DNA of 64,000 nucleotides from Saccharopolyspora indica. Lineage in GTDB: Bacteria > Actinomycetota > Actinomycetes > Mycobacteriales > Pseudonocardiaceae. The notes under the pieces were generated by a model. The model did no database searches. It saw only the letters and a program-made list of their open reading frames with translations, and was not told the DNA's origin. A program made the translations under genes and the position numbers. Below are positions 7,804-15,143 of this stretch, piece by piece (positions within the stretch are counted from its first letter, which is position 1; each line of letters opens with the position of its first letter). The DNA lies in assembly GCF_027853965.1 (NCBI RefSeq), contig NZ_JAQGLB010000002.1, positions 248,001 to 312,000 on the forward strand, written 5' to 3'.

Positions 7804-8724
7804 ATGAAAGGCGATCAGAAGCGAGTTCTCGTCGTCGGAGCGACGGGCTACGTGGGCCGCCACATCGTCGCGCGGCTGCACGAGGACGGCTACCGCGTTC
7901 GCGCGGTGGTCCGCGACGAGGAGCGGGCGCTGGCCCCCGGCGCGTACGGTGCGCCCGCTCTCGCCGAGCGCGTCGACGAATGGGTCGTCGCACGCGGCGG
8001 CCGGGCGGACGTCGACGCGGCGGTCATGTCGGATGTGGACCACGTCGTGTCGGCCCTCGGGGTGACCCGGCAGAAGGCGGATCCCTGGGAGATCGACTTC
8101 CTGCTGAACCTCCGCTACCTGGAGCTCGCGGAGGAAGAGCGAGTGGACTCGTTCCTCTACGTCGGAGTCATGAACGCCGCCACCGGGACCTCGATGGTGA
8201 GCCGCTCGAAGCACGCGTTCATGGAAGCGCTGCGCCGAGCCGACGTGGGGCCGCAGATCGTCAACCCGTCGGGCTACTTCTCCGACCTCACCGAGATCTT
8301 CGACCTCGCCCGGCGCGGAATGGCGTTCGGACTGGGCGACGGGCACGTTCGCCTGTCACCCATCCACGGTGCCGATCTCGCGGAGTTCTGCGTCTCCAGG
8401 CTTCGCGCGGGTGCGGGCACCTGGGACGTCGGCGGGCCGGAAGCGCTCAGCTACCGCGAGATCGTGCAGATGGCGTTCGACGCGGCAGGCCGCAAGCCCC
8501 GGTACGTCCGGGTGCCCGGCGCGCTGGCGTCGTCGGCCGTGTGGGCGGCCGACCGGCTCAGCCCGCGCGCCGGCTCGCTGACGCGGTTCTTCCTCGAGGG
8601 CATGCAGACCGATTCCGTCGGCGTCCCGTTCGGAACGCGCACCCTCCGGGACTACTTCGCATCGCTGTCGGACCAGCTTCAGCGCAGCGCCGAGCGCGGC
8701 GGGCGCTCGCGGACCGCGCCGTAG
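7804..8724 (+). CDS. NmrA-like NAD(P)-binding oxidoreductase
   Basis: A 306-residue atypical short-chain dehydrogenase. The N-terminal Rossmann motif is VVGATGYVGRH (about residues 10-20), and the body resembles NmrA/NAD(P)H-binding proteins that lack a clear Tyr-xxx-Lys pair. A GGGAAGGAA ribosome site precedes the ATG. It follows the monooxygenase by 44 bases on the same strand and is probably in the same operon. Its last 46 bases overlap the 3' end of the convergent second FAD monooxygenase. Whether it is an enzyme or a redox-sensing regulator cannot be decided. Confidence 0.75.
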   Translation: MKGDQKRVLVVGATGYVGRHIVARLHEDGYRVRAVVRDEERALAPGAYGAPALAERVDEWVVARGGRADVDAAVMSDVDHVVSALGVTRQKADPWEIDFLLNLRYLELAEEERVDSFLYVGVMNAATGTSMVSRSKHAFMEALRRADVGPQIVNPSGYFSDLTEIFDLARRGMAFGLGDGHVRLSPIHGADLAEFCVSRLRAGAGTWDVGGPEALSYREIVQMAFDAAGRKPRYVRVPGALASSAVWAADRLSPRAGSLTRFFLEGMQTDSVGVPFGTRTLRDYFASLSDQLQRSAERGGRSRTAP

Positions 8725-9908
8725 GCGAGGACGTAGGGCGGGATCTTGCGCAGCCACGGGAGTTTCGAGGCCGCTCGGATGGGCAGCGGGAGGCGCGCGG
8801 TGCCGCCGAAGTCGATCTCGCCGTGCAGCGCGGGGCCGACCACGTTGTCGTGGATCACGCGCTGGAGCCGCTGGATCAGCACGGTCGTCGGCCACCGCCG
8901 CCGCTGCACCGCCGCCACGTGCTTGCGCTCCAGGCGTCCTTCGCGCAGCGGGTCGGCCAGGTAGCGCGCCGCCGCGACCGCGTCCTGCACCGCCAGGTTG
9001 ATGCCGATCCCGCCCACCGGCGACATCGCGTGCGCCGCGTCGCCGATGCACAGCAGACCCGGCACGTGCCACTTGCGGAGCCGGTCCAGCGTCACGTGCA
9101 GCACCTTGACGTCGTCCCAGTCCGCCACCAGCTCCCGCCCGGCGAGCCAGGGGATCCGGCGCACCAGGCCCTCGTTGAACTCCTCGATCGGCCGGTTCCG
9201 GCCCTCCGCGTCGGTTCCCTTGGGGATGATCGCGGCCACCTGGTAGTAGTCGCCGCGGTCGATCATCGCGAGGAAGGTGCGGTCGCGGATCAGCCCGATG
9301 GCGCCCGCCGGGTCCTCCGGCAGGCGCGGCACCCCGAACCACCGGACGTCCATCGGCGTGGGGAAGTCCTGCAGGCGCAGCTCGGGCATCGTGCGCACGA
9401 ACGACTTGCGGCCGTCGCAGGCGACCGTGATGGTGGCGCGGATCTCGCCGGTGCCGCCGTCGGCCGTGCGGTAGCGAACACCGTTGACCCGGCCGCCTTC
9501 GCGGATCAGCTCGGTCGCCTCGGTGTTCATCCGCAGCGCGAAGCCGGGTTCCTGCTTGCCCGCGTCGGCGAGCATGTCCAGCAGGTCCCACTGCGGGACC
9601 ATCGCGATGTAGTTGTACTTCATCTTCAGCCGGTTGAAGTCGCCCAGGGTGAACAGCTCGCCGGTTTCCCCGACCGGCACCGAGACCCGGTTCAGCCTGC
9701 GGTGCGGGAGTTCCTCCAGCCGCTCGGCCAGGCCGAGGTCGTCGAGCAGGTGCAGGGTCGTCGGGTGCACCGTGTCGCCGCGGAAGTCGCGCAGGAAGTC
9801 GCCGTGCTTCTCCAGCACGGTCACGTCGACGCCCGCGCGCGCCAGCAGCAGGCCCAGGACCATGCCCGCCGGGCCGCCGCCCACGATGCAGCAGGTGGTT
9901 CGCTCCAT
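8679..9908 (-). CDS. FAD-dependent monooxygenase (second, convergent)
   Basis: A 409-residue flavoprotein of the same hydroxylase superfamily as the gene at 6599 but not a close copy. CIVGGGPAGMVLG lies at residues 7-19; a TVACDGRKSFVR stretch corresponds to the DG motif; and CIGDAAHAMSPVGGIGINLA (around residue 280) is the GD motif with the extended form typical of FAD-dependent oxidoreductases. The ATG at 9908 is chosen because GGAGGGG lies just upstream on the minus strand. The promoter region shares the gap with gltX and contains the TTCAAC/GTTGAA palindrome. It runs toward the NmrA-like gene and overlaps it by 46 bases tail to tail. Confidence 0.85.
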   Translation of the reverse strand: MERTTCCIVGGGPAGMVLGLLLARAGVDVTVLEKHGDFLRDFRGDTVHPTTLHLLDDLGLAERLEELPHRRLNRVSVPVGETGELFTLGDFNRLKMKYNYIAMVPQWDLLDMLADAGKQEPGFALRMNTEATELIREGGRVNGVRYRTADGGTGEIRATITVACDGRKSFVRTMPELRLQDFPTPMDVRWFGVPRLPEDPAGAIGLIRDRTFLAMIDRGDYYQVAAIIPKGTDAEGRNRPIEEFNEGLVRRIPWLAGRELVADWDDVKVLHVTLDRLRKWHVPGLLCIGDAAHAMSPVGGIGINLAVQDAVAAARYLADPLREGRLERKHVAAVQRRRWPTTVLIQRLQRVIHDNVVGPALHGEIDFGGTARLPLPIRAASKLPWLRKIPPYVLAYGAVRERPPRSALR

Positions 9909-9927
9909 TGCGATCCCCTCCAGTTTT

Positions 9928-9943
9928 TTCAACGCCTGTTGAA
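9928..9943. promoter_or_regulatory. Palindromic operator candidate between the monooxygenase and gltX
   Basis: Perfect inverted repeat TTCAAC, GCCT, GTTGAA, followed directly by a second small palindrome TGAATAAGTTCA. It sits about 20 bases upstream of the minus-strand monooxygenase start, where a repressor would act. TetR- or MarR-type binding is likely but no partner is certain. Confidence 0.5.
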
Positions 9944-10012
9944 TAAGTTCAGCATGCTCCTCCGGGACGTGCCCGTCAAGCGCCGCCGCCCGGTGGCTAC
10001 GCTGGATGTGTT

Positions 10013-11512
10013 ATGAGCACGCCAGAAGCAGCAGCAACAGCAGCCGACGCCAGGCCCGTCCGGGCCCGGTTCTGCCCCTCGCCGACCGGCACCCCGCACG
10101 TCGGCCTGATCCGCACCGCCCTCTACAACTGGGCCTTCGCCCGGCACAACAAGGGCACCCTGGTGTTCCGCATCGAGGACACCGACGCCGCCCGGGACAG
10201 CGAGGAGTCCTACCAGGCGCTGCTGGACGCGCTGCGCTGGTTGGGCCTGGACTGGGACGAGGGCCCCGAAGTCGGCGGCCCCTACGGCCCCTACCGGCAG
10301 AGCGAGCGCCGCGACATCTACGCCGACGTCGCGCAGCGCCTGCTCGCCGCCGGTGAGCTCTACGAGTCCTTCTCCTCGCCCGAGGAGGTCGAGGCCCGGC
10401 ACAAGGCGGCCGGCCGCGACCCCAAGCTCGGCTACGACAACTTCGACCGCGAGCTCACCGAGGAGCAGGTGGCCGCGTTCCGCGCCGAGGGCCGCAAGCC
10501 GGTGCTGCGGCTGCGGATGCCCGACCGCGACATCTCCTTCACCGACCTGGTGCGCGGCGAGATCACCTTCCCCGCGGGCAGCGTGCCCGACCCGGTCCTG
10601 GTGCGCGGCAACGGAGATCCGCTCTACACCCTGACCAACCCGGTCGACGACGCCATGCAGCGCGTCACCCACGTGCTGCGCGGCGAGGACCTGCTGTCCT
10701 CCACGCCGCGGCAGATCGCGCTCTACGAGGCGCTGCAGCGCATCGGTGTCACCGACTTCACGCCCGAGTTCGGCCACCTGCCGTTCGTCATGGGCGAGGG
10801 CAACAAGAAGCTCTCCAAGCGCGACCCGCAGTCCAACCTGTTCCACCACCGCGACCGGGGTTTCCTGCCCGAGGGCCTGCTGAACTACCTGGCGCTGCTG
10901 GGCTGGTCCATCTCCGAGGACCGCGACGTGTTCAGCCTGGACGAGATGGTCGAGGCCTTCGACATCGGCCGCGTCAGCTCCAACCCGGCGCGCTTCGACC
11001 AGAAGAAGGCCGACGCGATCAACTCCGCGCACCTGCGCGCGCTGGCGCCGGACGACTTCGTCGAGCGCATCGTGCCGTACCTGATCAACGGCGGGGTGCT
11101 GCCCAGCGAGCCGACCGAGCAGCAGCTGGGCATCGTGCGCGCCGCCGCGCCGCTGGTGCAGGAGCGGCTCGTGGTGCTCTCCGACGCCGTCGGCATGATG
11201 GCCTTCCTGTTCGCCGGCGACGAGTTCACCCCGGAGCAGGCCTCCGCGGACAAGGCGCTCGGCGAGGACGCCAAGCCGGTGCTGGAGGCGGCCATCAACG
11301 CGCTCAGCGCGCTGCCGGAGTGGACCACGGCGGCCATCGAGCAGGCGCTGAAGGACGCCGTCGTGGACGGCCTGGGCATCAAGCCGCGCAAGGCCTTCGC
11401 ACCGGTTCGCGTCGCCGTCACCGGCCGCACCGTGTCGCCGCCGCTGTACGAGTCGATGGAACTCCTGGGGCGCGAGGTCTCCCTCGCCCGCCTGCGCAAG
11501 GCCCTGGGCTGA
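10013..11512 (+). CDS. gltX: Glutamyl-tRNA synthetase
   Basis: A 499-residue class I aminoacyl-tRNA synthetase. The HIGH-type motif reads HVGL (residues 29-32) after [10 protein letters not shown], and the KMSKS-type motif reads KLSKR (K266-R270). The C-terminal third is the helical anticodon-binding domain. It charges tRNA-Glu and, in actinobacteria, usually also tRNA-Gln, which is then amidated. Strikingly, one tRNA-Gln and two tRNA-Glu genes lie 1-2 kb downstream. A -10 box TACGCT (9998-10003) is close enough to the ATG for an almost leaderless mRNA. Confidence 0.96.
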   Translation: MSTPEAAATAADARPVRARFCPSPTGTPHVGLIRTALYNWAFARHNKGTLVFRIEDTDAARDSEESYQALLDALRWLGLDWDEGPEVGGPYGPYRQSERRDIYADVAQRLLAAGELYESFSSPEEVEARHKAAGRDPKLGYDNFDRELTEEQVAAFRAEGRKPVLRLRMPDRDISFTDLVRGEITFPAGSVPDPVLVRGNGDPLYTLTNPVDDAMQRVTHVLRGEDLLSSTPRQIALYEALQRIGVTDFTPEFGHLPFVMGEGNKKLSKRDPQSNLFHHRDRGFLPEGLLNYLALLGWSISEDRDVFSLDEMVEAFDIGRVSSNPARFDQKKADAINSAHLRALAPDDFVERIVPYLINGGVLPSEPTEQQLGIVRAAAPLVQERLVVLSDAVGMMAFLFAGDEFTPEQASADKALGEDAKPVLEAAINALSALPEWTTAAIEQALKDAVVDGLGIKPRKAFAPVRVAVTGRTVSPPLYESMELLGREVSLARLRKALG

Positions 11513-11519
11513 ACCAGTC

Positions 11520-11550
11520 GCGCCCCGCCGGAGCTCTTCCGGCGGGGCGC
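11520..11550 (+). terminator. Intrinsic terminator of gltX
   Basis: 13-bp perfect stem GCGCCCCGCCGGA/TCCGGCGGGGCGC (11520-11532 and 11538-11550), a few bases after the gltX stop; no T-run follows. Confidence 0.7.
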
Positions 11551-11674
11551 GCTGCGTGACGGAGGTGGTCGCGCTCACCCCGGATGCCGACTGACGTGCC
11601 CAAGCGGAAATGGGCCGACAGGATCACCGTGTTGGCCGAATCGGACGCAGCGGGTGAGCGCCTAGCCTCTCGGG

Positions 11675-12424
11675 GTGACATCCGCGCCCAAGCCTCCCGC
11701 CACCCACGCACCCGGACAGCTCAAGGCCGTGTGCCTCGACGTCGACGACACGCTGCTGGACGGTCAGCGCGCGTCGCGACAAGGCCTGCGGGAGCTCGTC
11801 GGCACCGACCGCGCCTGGCCGGTGTGGGAGCGCACCACCGACGACTTCTACGCGCGGTTCGTCAGCGGCGAGCTCGACTTCGACACGATGTGCGTCCAGC
11901 GCACCAAAGCCTTCTTCGCCGCCTTCGGCGAGCGGATCGACGACACCGAAGCCACCCGCCGCGAGAGCATCCGCATGGCCGCCATGCAGCGCGCCTGGAG
12001 CCTCTTCGACGACGCCCGCCCCTGCCTGGACTGGATGCGCGACAGCGGCCTGCGGCTCGCCGTCATCACCAACGCGCCGAGCACCTACCAGCGCAAGAAG
12101 ATCGCCGCCGTAGGCCTCGCCGACGCCTTCGACGTGCTCGTCATCTCCGGCGAGGTCGGCGTCGCCAAACCCGACCCGCAGATCTTCGAAGCCGCCTGCG
12201 AGGCGCTGGGCCTGCCGCCCGGCGAAGTCGCCCACGTCGGCGACCGCCTCGACACCGACGCCCTGGGCGCCGCCCGGGCCGGCCTGCACGGCATCTGGCT
12301 CAACCGCGACCACCGGGCACCGGCGACCACCGAGGTGCCGACCATCGCGAGCCTGCACGAACTCCCCGAACTCCTCGTCGGCGACCTGCCCGCCGTCCCG
12401 GCGGTGCCCGAGCTGATCCCCTGA
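11675..12424 (+). CDS. HAD-family hydrolase
   Basis: A 249-residue haloacid dehalogenase-like phosphatase. Motif I is LDVDDTLLD (nucleophile D22, acid/base D24), motif II is ITNAPS, motif III is the Lys of KPDPQIFE, and motif IV is HVGDRLDTDALGA. The helical cap lies between motifs I and II, as in subfamily I enzymes such as phosphoglycolate phosphatase and pyrimidine nucleotidase. The substrate is unknown. The GTG at 11675 has a TAGCCT -10 box (11663-11668) 6 bases upstream, so the mRNA is probably leaderless. It lies alone between gltX and the tRNA genes. Confidence 0.88.
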   Translation: MTSAPKPPATHAPGQLKAVCLDVDDTLLDGQRASRQGLRELVGTDRAWPVWERTTDDFYARFVSGELDFDTMCVQRTKAFFAAFGERIDDTEATRRESIRMAAMQRAWSLFDDARPCLDWMRDSGLRLAVITNAPSTYQRKKIAAVGLADAFDVLVISGEVGVAKPDPQIFEAACEALGLPPGEVAHVGDRLDTDALGAARAGLHGIWLNRDHRAPATTEVPTIASLHELPELLVGDLPAVPAVPELIP

Positions 12425-12501
12425 AGACCCGCCGCAACCGCCGCGACCTGCGACGATCCCGTTAACCCACCCCCCATTTCAGGGCCCTCCGAGCGATGGT
12501 C

Positions 12502-12507
12502 TAATAT
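12502..12507 (+). promoter_or_regulatory. -10 box of the tRNA-Gln/tRNA-Glu promoter
   Basis: TAATAT in an AT-rich patch (12500-12512) about 80 bases before tRNA-Gln, the only good sigma-70-like -10 in the gap. The -35 is weak (TTCAGG, 18-base spacing). Transcription would start near 12514 and include both tRNAs. Confidence 0.5.
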
Positions 12508-12587
12508 TCTTACCAACGCAGCGGACAGCAGTCCGGAAGCCGAACTCCCCGGAGATCGGAAAAAGGGCAACTGGCCGCGCGGCACCA

Positions 12588-12659
12588 TGGGGTATGGTGT
12601 AATTGGCAGCACGACTGATTCTGGTTCAGTTAGTCTAGGTTCGAGTCCTGGTACCCCAG
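12588..12659 (+). tRNA. tRNA-Gln (anticodon CTG)
   Basis: A 72-base cloverleaf. The acceptor stem TGGGGTA/TACCCCA has discriminator G12659, the anticodon stem is ACTGA/TCAGT with loop TTCTGGT (anticodon CTG), and the T-loop is TTCGAGT. CCA is not encoded. It reads CAG codons. Confidence 0.97.
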
Positions 12660-12723
12660 CGAGCAGATCGCAAACGTGACTAAGGGAGCTCTCCCGGCGT
12701 CGAAGTAGTGATCTCTCAAGCGT

Positions 12724-12796
12724 GGTCCCGTCGTCTAGCGGCCTAGGACGCCGCCCTCTCAAGGCGGTAGCGCGGGTTCAAATCCCGTCGGGACTA
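12724..12796 (+). tRNA. tRNA-Glu (anticodon CTC), copy 1
   Basis: A 73-base cloverleaf with acceptor GGTCCCG/CGGGACT, anticodon loop CCTCTCA with anticodon CTC, and T-loop TTCAAAT. It is identical over its length to the copy at 13509-13581. CCA is not encoded here (CAA follows). It lies 64 bases after tRNA-Gln and is followed by a perfect terminator, so the two tRNAs form one transcript. Confidence 0.97.
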
Positions 12797-12806
12797 CAAG
12801 GGTGGG

Positions 12807-12843
12807 AGGGCCCTGTCTGCGTGTTGCAGACAGGGCCCTTTCC
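12807..12843 (+). terminator. Intrinsic terminator after tRNA-Glu copy 1
   Basis: 14-bp perfect stem AGGGCCCTGTCTGC/GCAGACAGGGCCCT (12807-12820 and 12826-12839) with a 5-base loop, followed by TTCC. Confidence 0.9.
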
Positions 12844-12931
12844 GTATTTGTATTGGGGGGCCGAGCCCCCCACGCCCCCCACGGTGCGGGGGTTGCTTAT
12901 CGGGTGCTCCTTGCGTGGTGTGCGTACCCGG

Positions 12932-13075
12932 CCTGGGTTCTGGACCAGCTTTTCGGCTTGGCTTGGGGTGGTGGGCTGGCCTGGGTTCTGGGCCAGTCTT
13001 TCGGCTTGGCTTGGGGTGGTGGGTCGGTCTGGGTTCTGGGCCAGTCTTTCGGCTTGGCTTGGGGTGGTGGGTCGG
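12932..13075. repeat. Tandem repeat, three units of 48 bp
   Basis: Three consecutive, nearly identical 48-bp units starting at 12932, 12980 and 13028, each beginning with (C/T)CTGGGTTCTGG and containing CTTTTCGGCTTGGC or close variants. The units are GT-rich on the plus strand and CA-rich on the minus strand. They are multiples of three, so open frames run through on both strands, but no start signal or family resemblance supports a gene. They lie between the two identical tRNA-Glu genes. Confidence 0.85.
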
Positions 13076-13167
13076 CTTTCGGCCTGTGGTGGGGTTCTGG
13101 GGTGGGTGGTGGTTGTTGGTCGTGATCGCGTGCTGTATCCACTGCTGTTCGGGGGTGGGGAACCTCC

Positions 13168-13282
13168 GCGATTTCGGTTGAAATCGGATGGGGTTGCCGC
13201 GGGTTTCGTCGGAGGCGTGACGAAGCCGATTTCAATTGAAATCGCTACACCGCGCGACGCAACCACCTACCGCTTTGAACCC
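13168..13282. repeat. GATTTC/GAAATC-family element, paired form with conserved tail
   Basis: Left palindrome 13168-13187 and right palindrome 13226-13245 are inverted copies of each other (arms GCGATTTC..GAAATCGG and CCGATTTC..GAAATCGC), so the whole unit can form a long stem around a 38-base loop. A tail up to 13282 ends with ACCACCTACCGCTTTGAACC. The element at 44844-44953 has the same architecture and the same tail, which shows that the tail belongs to the repeat. Confidence 0.75.
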
Positions 13283-13508
13283 GACCCGGCCTCGGACTCC
13301 ACTGCACCTCTGCTCCCGACCCCGCTCCGGTGTCGCCGCCGATCGGTTGGTGGGGCGCTTCCTGCCGATTGGTTGGTGGGCGTGTCGCTCGTGGTTGTGG
13401 TGGTGTCTCGGTCTGTTCTCCCTGGCCTGGTTGTGCTGGGGTTTTGGCTCTTTCGGGGGGTGGGGTTCGGGTGGGGTTTTGGGTGCTGTAGAGTTCTTCT
13501 CGTAGCGC

Positions 13509-13581
13509 GGTCCCGTCGTCTAGCGGCCTAGGACGCCGCCCTCTCAAGGCGGTAGCGCGGGTTCAAATCCCGTCGGGACTA
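13509..13581 (+). tRNA. tRNA-Glu (anticodon CTC), copy 2
   Basis: The same 73 bases as the gene at 12724-12796, but here the 3' end is followed by an encoded CCA (13582-13584). A -10 box TAGAGT (13489-13494) lies about 15 bases upstream, so it probably has its own promoter, and a terminator follows at once. The 712-bp gap between the copies holds a terminator, the 48-bp tandem repeat and a palindromic element, but no gene. Confidence 0.97.
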
Positions 13582-13589
13582 CCAAGGGG

Positions 13590-13625
13590 AAGCCCCACTC
13601 GTGAACTTCACGGGTGGGGCTTTTT
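13590..13625 (+). terminator. Intrinsic terminator after tRNA-Glu copy 2
   Basis: Stem AAGCCCCAC/GTGGGGCTT with extra inner pairing, followed by a run of five T (13621-13625). Confidence 0.9.
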
Positions 13626-13664
13626 CACGTCTTGGGGGCGCTCTTCGCGGGGGAGGGTGGGGTT

Positions 13665-14267
13665 GTGGTGGAGATGGAGTTGTTGCCCGGGATCGGGTTG
13701 GGGTTGGGCGATGAGGTCGTCCGGTTCGGGGATTGCGCCGGGGCCGTTCGGGACGTTCTCTCGGGATCGGTGCCGGTTCACTTCGCGAGGCAGTGCATGG
13801 CGCCTGGGCTTGGTGACTACTGCGAGCTTCGGCATGCTCACGACGCTTGGGTCTTCGGGGTGCTCTTCCAGCCATCGTGGAACTTCTTCGGCGCTGCCGA
13901 CGGCGTCACGGTGAGCGTGGCCGGTGGTGGGCCCGGGCGGAACGGGGAACTCGCGCGCATCGAGATCTGCCGGGACCGGGACGCCGGGGAGGCGATCGCC
14001 GTGGCCTGGGACGGGATCGACCTGTTCGGGCACTCGTGCGCGGACGTTCTGCCGGTGCTGCCCGGTGGTCGCGAGCCGGTTCTCGCGCCCGACGGGTCAG
14101 TCGGCGTGGTGGTGGAATCGCTGGGGCTGCAACTCCTCCGGCCCGCGACCCGTGAGCACTGGGAACGGCTGGTCCTCTTCAGCGGCTCCACCGGGTGGGC
14201 CGACTGCTGTCCGGGGATCTGCGCGTGCGCCGCCGGCGGTGACTGGGGAGCGGGGATCTTCAAGTAG
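13665..14267 (+). CDS. Hypothetical protein
   Basis: A 200-residue protein that I do not recognise. It opens with a hydrophobic LLPGIGLGLGDEVVRFG stretch followed by AGAVRDVL. This start resembles many small uncharacterised bacterial proteins in which a G-x-G turn leads into an amphipathic helix, but that is only a pattern. There is no signal peptide and no clear membrane segment. Nine cysteines are present, several near the C-terminus (DCCPGICACAAGG), which is unusual. GGAGGG 7 bases before GTG 13665 supports this start; ATG 13674 is the alternative. It stands alone between tRNA-Glu and ndgR. Confidence 0.55.
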   Translation: MVEMELLPGIGLGLGDEVVRFGDCAGAVRDVLSGSVPVHFARQCMAPGLGDYCELRHAHDAWVFGVLFQPSWNFFGAADGVTVSVAGGGPGRNGELARIEICRDRDAGEAIAVAWDGIDLFGHSCADVLPVLPGGREPVLAPDGSVGVVVESLGLQLLRPATREHWERLVLFSGSTGWADCCPGICACAAGGDWGAGIFK

Positions 14268-14353
14268 CGCGCCCGGTTCCGGGCGCGGATGGTGGGGATC
14301 TCACCGGTTCCGCGGGCGGTGCGGGGGTTCTGGCCCCGCACCGCGCTCGCGCG

Positions 14354-15055
14354 TCACAGGCGGTTCTGCAGGGCTTCCGCCGCGGCGAGGAGGTCTGCCG
14401 CCCAGCGGGCGCCCGGGCGGCGGCCCATCCGGTCGATGGGGCCGGAGACCGAGATCGCCGCCACCACCGTTCCCTGGGAGTCCTTCACCGGGGCGCTCAC
14501 GCTCGCCACTCCCGATTCCCGCTCCGCCACGCTCTGGGCCCAGCCCCGGCGGCGGACCTCCATGAGGGTTCGTTCGCCGAAGACCGCTTCCGACAGGACC
14601 GCTCGCTGGGTCGCCGGGTCCGCCCAGGCCGCCAGGACCTTCGCTCCCGAGCCCGCCGTCATCGGCAGGGCCGTGCCCACCGGGACGGTGTCGCGGAGAC
14701 CGCTGGGCGGCTCCGCGGTCGCGATGCACAGGCGCTGCAAGCCGTCCCTGCGGTAGAGCTGGACGCTTTCGCCCGTGATGTCCCGGAGTTTGGGCAGTAC
14801 TGTGGTCGCTGCCTCCAGCAACGGGTCCACCGCTCCGCCGGCCAGTTCCGCCAGCGCCGCACCCGGGCGCCAGCGCCCGTCCGAATCCCGGCGCAGGAGG
14901 CGGTGCACCTCCAGGCCCACCGCCAGGCGGTGCGCGGTCGCCCTCGGCAGGCCCGTGCGGCTGCACAGTTCCGCCAGGCCGCACGGTTCGTTGGCAACGG
15001 CCTGCAGAACGGCCACTGCCTTGTCCAGTACTCCGATGCCGCTATGCTGTCCCAC
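14354..15055 (-). CDS. ndgR: IclR-family regulator NdgR/LtbR
   Basis: A 233-residue IclR-family regulator. The winged helix-turn-helix at about residues 1-70 begins GIGVLDKAVAVLQAVANEP and has the LPRATAHRLAVGLE recognition helix; the effector domain fills the rest. It is divergent from leuCD, exactly the position of NdgR in Streptomyces and LtbR in Corynebacterium, which control leuCD and related amino acid genes. The GTG start at 15055 has TAGTAT as -10 box 6 bases upstream on the minus strand, so a leaderless mRNA is likely. The symbol rests on family plus context. Confidence 0.88.
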   Translation of the reverse strand: MGQHSGIGVLDKAVAVLQAVANEPCGLAELCSRTGLPRATAHRLAVGLEVHRLLRRDSDGRWRPGAALAELAGGAVDPLLEAATTVLPKLRDITGESVQLYRRDGLQRLCIATAEPPSGLRDTVPVGTALPMTAGSGAKVLAAWADPATQRAVLSEAVFGERTLMEVRRRGWAQSVAERESGVASVSAPVKDSQGTVVAAISVSGPIDRMGRRPGARWAADLLAAAEALQNRL

Positions 15056-15061
15056 GTACCG

Positions 15062-15087
15062 ATACTAGCTTCCCGATATCTGGGAAG
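15062..15087. promoter_or_regulatory. ndgR/leuC divergent promoter region with operator candidate
   Basis: The minus-strand -10 box TAGTAT for ndgR covers 15062-15067. Next to it lies an inverted repeat CTTCCC, seven bases, GGGAAG (15069-15087), and a further TGGGAAG follows at 15097-15103. Placement between the two start codons fits a site where the IclR regulator controls both genes. The assignment is inferred. Confidence 0.55.
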
Positions 15088-15143
15088 TCCACTCTGTGGG
15101 AAGACCCGTTCCGGGGTCTCGGCAGGCTCGACTGGGAGCAGCG

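Noticed and set aside
12932..13075. CRISPR-like array
   Set aside because: The units are directly contiguous with no unique spacers, and no cas gene is in the window.
12778..13266. 162-codon minus-strand frame through the 48-bp repeats
   Set aside because: Only the repeat keeps it open; no ribosome site, and it runs into tRNA-Glu copy 1. Reported as a repeat, not a gene.
12724..13581. Integrated element between two tRNA-Glu attachment sites
   Set aside because: No integrase, excisionase or cargo gene in the 712-bp gap; full tRNA copies rather than partial att duplications. Kept only as a question.
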